Shown one piece after another: positions 50,855 through 57,351 of a stretch of DNA of 57,351 nt. The stretch spans positions 1 through 57,351 of the forward strand of contig CAZWVM010000003.1 of assembly GCA_964637705.1 (NCBI GenBank). Reading direction: 5' to 3'. The translations under genes and the position numbers were made by a program. The notes under the pieces are model-generated. The model was not told where the DNA came from, did not search any database, and worked only from the letters and a program-made list of their open reading frames with translations. Positions within the stretch are counted from its first letter, which is position 1; the number at the start of each line of letters is the position of its first letter. The DNA is from CAZWVM01 sp964637705 (GTDB lineage Bacteria > UBA8481).

Positions 50855-52492
50855 ATGAAGCCGCGCGTGCTCTTTCACCTCCATCCCCTCGTAGTTTTCG
50901 CCGGGCGCAGCCTTCACCTGCGAAGCATGGACCTGGCCGGGTCGACGCCGGCCGCCACGCATTTCGTGAGCCGATTGCGCTCCTTCGGTTATGACTCCAT
51001 CACCGTCTGCATCGAGAATTTCCGCCCGGCCTGGGCTTCCGAAAAGGATGTAGCCGAGGCACGGTCGAAGGCCGAGGCCTGGGCCCGCGGGGAGAACCTC
51101 TCCTTCTTCCACCATGACCTCCGGGAGGATGACCCGCGGGAGTACGGCGCCTCCATGCACGCGAATCTCTCGGGCGGGGAGGACGGCCTCTTCCTCGATC
51201 TGAGCCTCCGCTCGCTCTTCGTGCCGCGCGAGGAACTCGCGGCCCTCGAGGCTCCCCTCGCGGATGCCGCGGTCCTCGCGTGCTTCCGCATTCCCGCGTG
51301 GGAAGGCATGTGGCTCGCCCGGAAGAGCTATTACTCCGAGAGCGCGAAGCGCGAAGTCTACGGGACGAAATCCGCCTCGATCCTCCCCCCCGCCACCGAG
51401 TGCCCCCTCAAGTTCCCCGAGTGGGATCTCCGTCTCGCCTTCCTTCCCGTCGTCGAAAGGCTGTCGAAGACGGCCCCTCCCGAGGAGTGGTCCTACGACC
51501 ACCTGGTGAAGCTCAGGCAGGCCGAGCCTTCCCTCTTCCGCCCGTATTGTTCACACGTCGGCGTCGAGCTCACGAACGAGGACAACCTGCCCCGTCTCCG
51601 GCATCCGTCGAAGATTTCGAAACGGCCGACCGGATTCCTTTCCGACGATTCCTGGCAGGCCCTGCTCGAGTCCCTGCCGGTCGACATGACCCCGTTCTCG
51701 CTCGATTTCTGGGATTTCGGCGAGCCGCTCCTGCATCCCCGCGCGATCGACTTCGTCGAGCAGGCCGCCCGCAAGGGCGCCCGGGTCGATCTCTACACCA
51801 ACGGGATCCTCCTCGACGCGGAGAAGGCGGCGCGGCTCGCCTCCTCCGGACTCGACGCCCTCTTCTTCCGCCTCGACGCCGCCACGCCGGAGACCCATGC
51901 GCGCGTCGGCGGAAAAGCCGGTGATTTCGAGCGGGCGACGAAGAACCTGGCCGCCTTTCTCGCGGCCAAGAAATCCCGCTGCGCAGGCCAGGCGCCCCCG
52001 TGGTCGCCCCAGGTCGCCGTCCAGATCACCGAGATGCCGGAGACGGCTGCGGACATCGACGCCTTCTTCGATCGCTACGACCTCAGGACCGCGGCCGAGA
52101 ATCGCCTGAGGGAAAAACACGGGAGGCTCCCGATGGAGCACGAGGTTCTCGCGGAGGTCCTCTCCGGTCCGGAGCCGATCGAGCACGCGATGCTGAGGCA
52201 CGACAACCTCTTCCGGGGCCGCGTCTCCCGCCCTGACTCCGAGATGTGCCCCCTCTTCCGCTTCCCCTGCCGCCAGCTCCTCGAGGGGCCCCATGTTCTC
52301 TGGAACGGCGACATCGTGCCGTGCCGGGAGGATGTCGATGGTGAACACGTCGTCGGGCACGTGAGGGACGGCCTCACCGCCGCCTGGCGCGGGGCCCGCA
52401 TGGCTTCCGTCCTCCAGGTCCACGACACGGGTTCCTGGGACGCGTCCGCCTTCTGCGGCCCCTGCAAGGAATGGTACTACCCCTTCTCTTGA
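50855..52492 (+). CDS. Radical-SAM-fold/SPASM protein without the CX3CX2C motif
   Basis: This 545-aa protein looks like a nucleotidyltransferase-radical SAM-SPASM fusion whose active sites have decayed. Residues 10-60 (SMDLAGSTPAATHFVSRL) echo SpsF-type cytidylyltransferases but lack their GSxRLPGK loop. Residues 235-370 follow a radical SAM barrel (DFWDFGEPLLHP, DLYTNGILLDAE), yet the cluster site reads TNEDNLPRLRHP where TNxCNLxCxxC is expected. The SPASM cysteines remain: Cys465, Cys472, Cys490 in GDIVPCRED, and Cys534/Cys537. It may bind an auxiliary cluster or a substrate without SAM chemistry. A likely functional SpsF-type gene follows. Confidence 0.75.
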   Translation: MKPRVLFHLHPLVVFAGRSLHLRSMDLAGSTPAATHFVSRLRSFGYDSITVCIENFRPAWASEKDVAEARSKAEAWARGENLSFFHHDLREDDPREYGASMHANLSGGEDGLFLDLSLRSLFVPREELAALEAPLADAAVLACFRIPAWEGMWLARKSYYSESAKREVYGTKSASILPPATECPLKFPEWDLRLAFLPVVERLSKTAPPEEWSYDHLVKLRQAEPSLFRPYCSHVGVELTNEDNLPRLRHPSKISKRPTGFLSDDSWQALLESLPVDMTPFSLDFWDFGEPLLHPRAIDFVEQAARKGARVDLYTNGILLDAEKAARLASSGLDALFFRLDAATPETHARVGGKAGDFERATKNLAAFLAAKKSRCAGQAPPWSPQVAVQITEMPETAADIDAFFDRYDLRTAAENRLREKHGRLPMEHEVLAEVLSGPEPIEHAMLRHDNLFRGRVSRPDSEMCPLFRFPCRQLLEGPHVLWNGDIVPCREDVDGEHVVGHVRDGLTAAWRGARMASVLQVHDTGSWDASAFCGPCKEWYYPFS

Positions 52493-52511
52493 TCCGATTC
52501 GCGCGGCCGTG

Positions 52512-53186
52512 ATGAACTCCACCGTCATCCTCCAGGCCCGTGTCGGCTCCTCGCGCCGCCCCGGCAAGGTGCTTGCGGAGATCGCGGGCCGGACACTCCT
52601 GGACCGCGTCATGGCCCGCCTGGAGGGCGCCTGCGGCGCGCCCCAGGTCCTCGCCATTCCCGACACGGCCGACAACGATCCCCTGGCGTCGATCGGCCGT
52701 CGGCGCGAGTGGCGCGTCTTCCGCGGCAGCGAGCGGGACGTGCTCGGTCGTTACGCGGCCGCCGCCCGTGCCTTCGGCCTGGAAAGGATCCTGCGCGCCA
52801 CCGGGGACAATCCCTTCGTGGATACCCGGCTCGTCGCGGACGTCGACTCGCTCCTTCCCGGCCATGACGTCGTGCGCGCGGTCGGCTACCCGAGGGGCAC
52901 CACCGTGGCCGGTGTCACGGCACGAGCCCTGCTCGAAGCCGAGAAGGAAGCGAGCGCCGAGGAGGATCGGGAACACGTCATGCCGTTCCTCTTCGCCCGC
53001 CCGGAGCGGTTTCGAATCCGCGTGATCGAGGCCCCGGTCGGAATCGCCGATCGCTACCGCCTCACCGTGGACACGGAAGAGGACCTGGAACGAGCGCGCA
53101 GAATCGTCGAGGCCCTGGGCGATGATCCGCCCGTGGAGAGGATCTACCGGTTTCTCGACGAAACACCCGGGGCTCGGCTCGGCTAG
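52512..53186 (+). CDS. SpsF-like cytidylyltransferase
   Basis: This 224-aa enzyme has VILQARVGSSRRPGKVLAEI at residues 5-24 with the nucleotide-binding GSSRRPGK loop, and RATGDNPFVDTRL for the metal site. RYRLTVDTEEDLERAR is the usual C-terminal signature. It should form a CMP-activated sugar or a related nucleotide sugar. ATG 52512 follows directly on a GTG at 52509, either of which could start translation. Its TAG stop shares the palindrome CTAG (53183-53186) with the opposing GT4 gene. Confidence 0.88.
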   Translation: MNSTVILQARVGSSRRPGKVLAEIAGRTLLDRVMARLEGACGAPQVLAIPDTADNDPLASIGRRREWRVFRGSERDVLGRYAAAARAFGLERILRATGDNPFVDTRLVADVDSLLPGHDVVRAVGYPRGTTVAGVTARALLEAEKEASAEEDREHVMPFLFARPERFRIRVIEAPVGIADRYRLTVDTEEDLERARRIVEALGDDPPVERIYRFLDETPGARLG

Positions 53187-54325
53187 GAAGCGGACTCGCC
53201 CTCGACCGCCAACACGTAGCCCTCGGCCATCCGCTCGAGAGAATGCCTCGTCTCGACAAGCCGGCGAAGCGCTTCCCCCCGGGACCGGGCCGCCTCCCTG
53301 TCGTCGAGGCAGAGCCGGATCGCCCGGGTCAATCCCTCGGGATCCTCCGGGGAGACGAGCAGCCCGTTCTCGCCGTCCCGGATCAGTTCGGCGACGCCCC
53401 CGACGGCCGCGGCGACCACGGGAAGCCCGGCCGCGCCGAACTCAAGCAGCGTAAACGGCAATCCTTCCCACCGCGAGGGAAGAACCGCCACGTCGAGCGT
53501 CCGCAGGAACGCCGGCACGTCCGTCACCTCGCCCGCGAAACGCACCCGCGGGGACAAGCCGGTTTCCCGGACCTGTTCCTCGCAAGCGCCGCGCATCTCG
53601 CCGTCCCCGCCGACCAGGAGGATCCCGTCGCCGGCTATGCGAGAGAACGCGTCGATGAGGAGATCCGGCCCCTTCTGCCTCGAGAGACGGCCGAGGAAAC
53701 CGCAGACGTTGCGTTCGCCCAGTCCCAGGACTTCTCGCAGGTCCGGTCCGGGACCGTACTCGGCCGCGTCGATCCCGTTCGGAACCACGCGTTCCACGCG
53801 GGGTCGCGCGCCGCGTTCACGCGCCCGGTCCAGGTACTCGGACGAGACCGCGACCACGACCCGGGCCCGTTCCAGCACCTTCCGTTCCTCGGTGCGGAAC
53901 CATTCCCGTTCCGCGGATCCTTCCGCGAGGTTCCCCTTGCGAAGCTCGTCGTCCGAGCGGAACGCATGCAGGGTGAGAACGACGGGAATCTCGAGGGCGG
54001 GAACGGCCGAGAACTCGAGAGGCCCCTGCGCGAGGATCGCATCGTAGCGCGTCGTCGCGAGACGCGCGCGAACCGCGCCGGCCACGAGATCCCGCCGGCG
54101 ACGAAAGGTCTCCGCCACGCCCGCGGCTTTCCCGCGCTCACGGTAGGCCTCCGCCACGGCACGGCGATACGTCTCCCGATCCGCCCCGGGCGTGTCCGAG
54201 AAGGAAACCAGGTCGAGCCGGTGCCCCAGTCGCTCGAACCCGCGCTCCAGGCGGCGGAGATGCACGGCGACGCCGTCCGAGCGGAGGGCGTCCGTCTCGA
54301 GAAGGTGTACGGCGAGGAATCTCAT
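53183..54325 (-). CDS. GT4-family glycosyltransferase
   Basis: This 380-aa GT-B enzyme begins MRFLAVHLLETDALRSDGVA, has VVPNGIDAAEYGPG and GFLGRLSRQKGPDLLIDAF in the middle, and ends with the donor site AVLPSRWEGLPFTLLEFGAA, carrying the family's acidic residues. It transfers a sugar from a nucleotide donor; in this operon phosphatidylinositol-type or inositol-phosphate acceptors are plausible, as for PimA-like enzymes, but that is inference. ATG 54325 overlaps the methyltransferase stop (ATGA). Confidence 0.92.
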   Translation of the reverse strand: MRFLAVHLLETDALRSDGVAVHLRRLERGFERLGHRLDLVSFSDTPGADRETYRRAVAEAYRERGKAAGVAETFRRRRDLVAGAVRARLATTRYDAILAQGPLEFSAVPALEIPVVLTLHAFRSDDELRKGNLAEGSAEREWFRTEERKVLERARVVVAVSSEYLDRARERGARPRVERVVPNGIDAAEYGPGPDLREVLGLGERNVCGFLGRLSRQKGPDLLIDAFSRIAGDGILLVGGDGEMRGACEEQVRETGLSPRVRFAGEVTDVPAFLRTLDVAVLPSRWEGLPFTLLEFGAAGLPVVAAAVGGVAELIRDGENGLLVSPEDPEGLTRAIRLCLDDREAARSRGEALRRLVETRHSLERMAEGYVLAVEGESAS

Positions 54326-54810
54326 TTGGACGCGCGGAGCTTCACGATGAGGTCCTTGACGATGTTCCAGTAGTGGCGCTTCGCCCAGGCGCGGTCATCG
54401 ACCCGGTCCGCGTCCGGCCACCACGTGAACTCGGTCGAGATCTCCTCGAAGCGGTAATCGATGCCGTAATCCGAGCATCCCGGATCGTGGCAGAAATAGC
54501 GGAAGGTCCCCTCCGTGAAGGCCCGGACGTGGGTGGGATCCGTCCATGCGGCCGAGGAGGTGTAGTAGGGAACCTCGATCGTGATGATCCCGCCGGGCTT
54601 GAGGCACCGGTGAACCTCTCCCATGCACGCGAGCAGGTCCCGGACGTGTTCCATGACGGAATGGCAGAAGAACTCGTCCACCGAGGAGGTCCTGAGCGGC
54701 AAGCGCCCCTCGAGGTCGCCGACGATCGCCGGTCTCACGCGCGGCGTCTTGTCGAGACCCCGGAAACCCTCCCGAGGATTCCGGCCGCAGCCGAGATCGA
54801 TCCGGATCAT
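54322..54810 (-). CDS. Short SAM-dependent methyltransferase
   Basis: This 162-aa class I MT has IRIDLGCGRNPREGFRGLD at residues 2-20 and FCHSVMEHVRDLL after the acidic loop. KPGGIITIEVPYYTSSAAWT and a HYWNIVKDLIVKLRASK tail complete a compact fold. It is near the lower size limit for the family but intact, with both ends fixed by ATGA overlaps with neighbours. The acceptor is unknown. Confidence 0.85.
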   Translation of the reverse strand: MIRIDLGCGRNPREGFRGLDKTPRVRPAIVGDLEGRLPLRTSSVDEFFCHSVMEHVRDLLACMGEVHRCLKPGGIITIEVPYYTSSAAWTDPTHVRAFTEGTFRYFCHDPGCSDYGIDYRFEEISTEFTWWPDADRVDDRAWAKRHYWNIVKDLIVKLRASK

Positions 54811-56168
54811 GACAAGGCACCTCGTTCCGCCGCTCGATTCATCTCGCGGCCCAGGATCATCGATTGCAGGATGACATACGCGCCGCGTGCCGTCACCAGC
54901 AGGGGAAAGAAGATCTCGGGCCGGCCGGAAAGAGACAGGAGCGTCAGCGCGAAGAGGGCCACGTCGCGCCCGACCCAGGGCGCCACGCGCGGCAGGATCG
55001 TGCGCCCCGGCCGCCAGCGGTCGCCCAGGATCAGCCCGAGGGCGGTCAGGGTGTCCCCCGAGGCCACGTAGAGCACGTTGACGAGGAACGCCGCCCCGGC
55101 CCAGTTCCATGAGCCCGTGCCCAGAGCGATCCCGAGGAAGACCGCGTACTCGCCGGCCATGTCCCCGAGCCGGTCGTACCATCCCCCGCGATAGGATCCC
55201 CGGTGCTTGAGCCGCGCGATCTCGCCGTCGATGCCGTCCACCACGGAGTGCAGGTGGACCAGGAGCCCGCCGGCCGCGAAGTGCCCCGCGGCGAGAAGCG
55301 CGGCGCCGGCGGCGCCGAAGAGGAACGCGATGAGCGTCGCCGCGTCGGGCGAGAGCCCGGTGCGCGCGAGTCGCCTCGTGAGGGCGAGCGAAACGGGGCG
55401 GTTGAAAATCCTGGAGACGGGACCGTCTCTCCCCTTCCCGAGCCGCGCCAGGAGGCGCGCCTCGGCGATGGGCAGCATCTCCGGCGTGTCCACGTCGATC
55501 CAGGAGGCTCCATCGACGGAGAGCGTCCGCATCCGGTCCGCTTCGCAGAGAACCTGGTTTCCGGCCGAGAGCGACGTGTTGCCCCTCTTCTCGGCTTCCC
55601 GGAGGGCCGCGAAGATCCCCGAGGTCATCCGGAAGCAACCGGTATCGATGGCGTTGTATCGCTCGAGCTGCTTGCCGATCCGCACGATCCTTCCCGTCTC
55701 GCCGTCCTGTATCACCTCGACCTTGGTCGCATCGTCCAGGTCCGGACAGTCGTCGATTCGTCCATCCACGGCCAGGATCGCCCCTTCGGGTGGAGGGTTC
55801 GCGGCCGCCAGCCTGCGAAGAATCGCCGGTTCGACGAGGTGATCGGCCATGAGGACGAGGAAGTCCTCGGATCCGATCTCGTCCTCGGCCGCCAGGATCG
55901 AGAGCCCGTTGGCCTCCTCGTAGCGCGGGTTCTCCACGTAACGGACCCGGTCGAGAACCGGCGGCGGAAGCGCCGCGGCGAGACCGTCGCGGATTTCCGC
56001 CGCGCGATAGCCCACCACCACCACGACCGTCTCGAGCCCGGCCTCGAGCGCCGTAAGGATGACGCGGGCCAGGAGCGGCACGCCCAGCAAGGGGATCAGG
56101 GGCTTGGGAAGCCGGTCGTCGCTCGTGATCCTCGTGCCCTTGCCCGCCGCGATGACGACCGCCTTCAT
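54807..56168 (-). CDS. Bifunctional inositol-1-phosphate cytidylyltransferase / CDP-alcohol phosphotransferase (IPCT-DIPPS type)
   Basis: This 453-aa protein joins a nucleotidyltransferase (AAGKGTR at residues 7-13, LPKPLIPLLG) to a membrane CDP-alcohol phosphotransferase. The second half has the complete motif Asp314-Gly315-x2-Ala318-Arg319-x8-Gly328-x3-Asp332-x3-Asp336. This fusion is known from enzymes that make CDP-inositol and transfer inositol phosphate to inositol phosphate (di-myo-inositol phosphate). Ino1 in this window would supply the substrate. A phospholipid or glycan acceptor is also possible. Several membrane helices follow residue 275. Confidence 0.87.
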   Translation of the reverse strand: MKAVVIAAGKGTRITSDDRLPKPLIPLLGVPLLARVILTALEAGLETVVVVVGYRAAEIRDGLAAALPPPVLDRVRYVENPRYEEANGLSILAAEDEIGSEDFLVLMADHLVEPAILRRLAAANPPPEGAILAVDGRIDDCPDLDDATKVEVIQDGETGRIVRIGKQLERYNAIDTGCFRMTSGIFAALREAEKRGNTSLSAGNQVLCEADRMRTLSVDGASWIDVDTPEMLPIAEARLLARLGKGRDGPVSRIFNRPVSLALTRRLARTGLSPDAATLIAFLFGAAGAALLAAGHFAAGGLLVHLHSVVDGIDGEIARLKHRGSYRGGWYDRLGDMAGEYAVFLGIALGTGSWNWAGAAFLVNVLYVASGDTLTALGLILGDRWRPGRTILPRVAPWVGRDVALFALTLLSLSGRPEIFFPLLVTARGAYVILQSMILGREMNRAAERGALS

Positions 56169-56815
56169 CGCGTGCTCCTCCAGAAGGCGATCCACTGGGG
56201 GACAAGAAGGAGTGGTGAGGCGATGACGATCCAGAGCGCGGCCGCCTCGTGGCCGCTCGACAGTCCGGCGGCGAGAGCAAGCCACGCGAACTCCTCGCCC
56301 ACGGGCCAGGGATAGGGCGTCGCGAAAAAGAGCCGGTTCATCGCCTTCACGGTTTCCGGCGAGCTCTCCCGCCGGCGGGAGGGGATCTCGACGACGAGCG
56401 AGATCGCGGAGTAGGGAAAGACGTTGCAGGATATCGCGGCGCAGAGGCCCAGCGGCAGGTTTCCAGCCGCGTGACCGGCGAGGATCATGACGAGGGATTC
56501 GAGAACGCGGCGCATCAGGTAGAATCGGCGTTGCGCCAGGATCGATCCCGCCTCGTCCAGCGCCGCCGGAACGAGGACGAGGTACGCGACGATCGCGCCG
56601 GCGGCCAGAACCGCCTGGTGACGCAGCAGGGCTGCGGCCATCGTCAAGGCCGCCGCCAGGAAGAGAACCGACACGAGAGGGCGGGGCAGGAATCGGAGGG
56701 AGCGGCCCAGCGGCGCGAGCGCGAATCGCGAGAGGATCGATCCCCTCTCGAACAGGCCCATCACGCTCGACTCGGGTGATACCGGCACGGCCGCTCTGGC
56801 TTCGTCGTGAAGCAT
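56165..56815 (-). CDS. Polytopic membrane protein of unknown function
   Basis: This 216-aa protein has several hydrophobic helices (LVSVLFLAAALTMAAALL, AVLAAGAIVAYLVLVPAAL, ALWIVIASPLLLVPQWIAF). It carries no CDP-alcohol transferase signature and I recognise no family. The polar segments QRRFYLMRRVLES and EIPSRRRESSPETVKAMNRL could face the cytoplasm. It heads the region I operon and shares ATGA with the bifunctional inositol enzyme, so a linked membrane role is likely. A perfect TATAAT ends six bases before its ATG. Confidence 0.8.
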   Translation of the reverse strand: MLHDEARAAVPVSPESSVMGLFERGSILSRFALAPLGRSLRFLPRPLVSVLFLAAALTMAAALLRHQAVLAAGAIVAYLVLVPAALDEAGSILAQRRFYLMRRVLESLVMILAGHAAGNLPLGLCAAISCNVFPYSAISLVVEIPSRRRESSPETVKAMNRLFFATPYPWPVGEEFAWLALAAGLSSGHEAAALWIVIASPLLLVPQWIAFWRSTR

Positions 56816-56821
56816 GCGATC

Positions 56822-56849
56822 ATTATAGGCTTCGCGGGCGCTTCAGAAA
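56822..56849 (-). promoter_or_regulatory. Leaderless-type promoter of region I
   Basis: On the minus strand: TTTCTG, a 16-base spacer and a perfect TATAAT (56822-56827), then six bases to ATG 56815. The -10 box is the best in the window; the -35 box is weak. Confidence 0.65.
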
Positions 56850-56855
56850 GCGGGC

Positions 56856-56884
56856 TTTTCAGGCGGAGACTCACGCCATACTCT
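56856..56884 (+). promoter_or_regulatory. Leaderless-type promoter of the 56892 gene
   Basis: TTTTCA (56856-56861), a 17-base spacer, TACTCT (56879-56884), then seven bases to ATG 56892. The -10 box and spacing are identical to those of the 50855 gene. Confidence 0.5.
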
Positions 56885-56891
56885 TTCCCTC

Positions 56892-57351
56892 ATGACCGGC
56901 GGCCGCACCGACATCTCGATCTTCATCACCAACTGGAACGGCCTCTCGAACGGTTACATCCCCGAGGCTTTTCCCTCGATCCGTGACGCGGCGGCGGCCT
57001 ATACGAAGGGTGATTGCGAGGTCGTCGTCGTCGATGACTGCAGCCCGGACGGGAGCGTCGCGTGGATCCGGGAGAACTTCCCCGGGTTCCGGGTCGTCGT
57101 GCCCGAGAGAAATCTGGGGTACCAGGAGGCCTCGAACTTCGCCGTCCGGCACTGCCGCCACGGGATCCTCGTCTCCCTGAACAACGACATCAAGCTCGAG
57201 AAGGGTGTCCTGAATCGCATCGTCGAGCACTTCGCCGACCCCGAGGTCTTCGCCGTCAGCACCAAGGTCTTTCTCTGGGACGAGCGGACCTACCTCGCGG
57301 GGCGCCGCTACTTCACGCTCGAGCGCGGACTCTTCCAGCTCCACGACGCCG
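56892..57351 (+). CDS. Family 2 glycosyltransferase, N-terminal part
   Basis: The first 153 codons are visible before the window ends. The protein has DISIFITNWNGL at residues 7-18, VVVVDDCSPDGS near 48-59, ERNLGYQEASNFAVRHC (nucleotide-binding helix) and LVSLNNDIKLEKG around 96-108, where NND occupies the DxD position. This is a GT2 rhamnosyl/glycosyltransferase-like start. The ATG lies seven bases after a TACTCT box. The C-terminus and any membrane segments are unknown. Confidence 0.9.
   Translation, partial: MTGGRTDISIFITNWNGLSNGYIPEAFPSIRDAAAAYTKGDCEVVVVDDCSPDGSVAWIRENFPGFRVVVPERNLGYQEASNFAVRHCRHGILVSLNNDIKLEKGVLNRIVEHFADPEVFAVSTKVFLWDERTYLAGRRYFTLERGLFQLHDA

Noticed and set aside
56169..56285. 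Upstream extension of the bifunctional inositol enzyme
   Set aside because: The family start MKAVVIAAGKGTR lies at 56168 and shares ATGA with the gene before it. The extra residues read as a shadow of the membrane protein.
1..57351. CRISPR array, tRNA, rRNA, transposase or phage genes
   Set aside because: I read both strands for spaced direct repeats, tRNA-like cloverleafs and transposase motifs and found none. The only mobile-like signals are the short foldback elements.

Overview
The window is about 57.3 kb of GC-rich bacterial DNA packed with surface-glycan biosynthesis genes. Nearly every gene encodes a glycosyltransferase (GT), a sugar-nucleotide enzyme, a sugar-modifying enzyme or a small methyltransferase (MT). 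I see no rRNA, tRNA, CRISPR array, transposase, phage gene, transporter or regulator. The source cannot be named from sequence alone. High GC, many GTG starts, ATGA/GTGA stop-start overlaps and leaderless-looking promoters fit a high-GC bacterium outside the best-studied groups. The longest stretch without a gene is 259 bp (46623-46881), and it holds nested repeats.

Layout. (A) 1-7315, minus: GT4, two paralogous MTs, a broken GT39-like gene, an AlgD-type sugar dehydrogenase, a GT2, a Gfo/Idh oxidoreductase and a partial gene. (B) 7459-10590, plus: GT2, Gfo/Idh oxidoreductase, MT. (C) 16665 down to 10587, minus: two MTs, a Rossmann protein, a NodU-type carbamoyltransferase, a foldback element, a 38-aa ORF, an SGNH hydrolase and a GT2. 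(D) 16879-23181, plus: inositol-1-phosphate synthase (Ino1), a radical SAM protein, Gfo/Idh, a DegT aminotransferase and a sugar epimerase. (E) 32364 down to 23208, minus: DUF4910 peptidase-like protein, two SGNH hydrolases, a 42-aa ORF, a GT-B-like protein, GNAT acetyltransferase, DegT, an SpsF-type cytidylyltransferase and Gfo/Idh. (F) 32482-33810, plus: GT4. (G) 46622 down to 33820, minus: two formyltransferases around a NeuB-type synthase, a deacetylase, AsnB, a PseA/WbpG-type amidotransferase, four MTs and a 1017-aa double GT. (H) 46882-48708 plus, 48734-50776 minus and 50855-53186 plus: an asparagine-synthetase homologue without a glutaminase site, a radical SAM protein, a radical-SAM-like SPASM protein without its cluster motif, and an SpsF-type cytidylyltransferase. 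(I) 56815 down to 53183, minus: a membrane protein, a bifunctional inositol-phosphate cytidylyltransferase/CDP-alcohol phosphotransferase, an MT and a GT4. (J) 56892 to the end, plus: a partial GT2.

How the parts may fit together (inference). NeuB, formyltransferases, amidotransferase, DegT, GNAT and SpsF-type enzymes suggest a nonulosonate-like or other CMP-activated sugar that is N-formylated or amidinated. Ino1 and the bifunctional CDP-inositol enzyme suggest an inositol-phosphate head group or solute. Ten MTs, a carbamoyltransferase, three SGNH proteins and a deacetylase would decorate the glycan.

The strongest observations are: (1) a recurring -35/-10 promoter whose -10 box ends 6-9 nt before the start codon; (2) a 177-bp foldback element with a 3-bp target duplication inside an operon; (3) enzymes with lost catalytic motifs clustered at 46.9-52.5 kb; (4) two unrecognised small ORFs beside SGNH genes.
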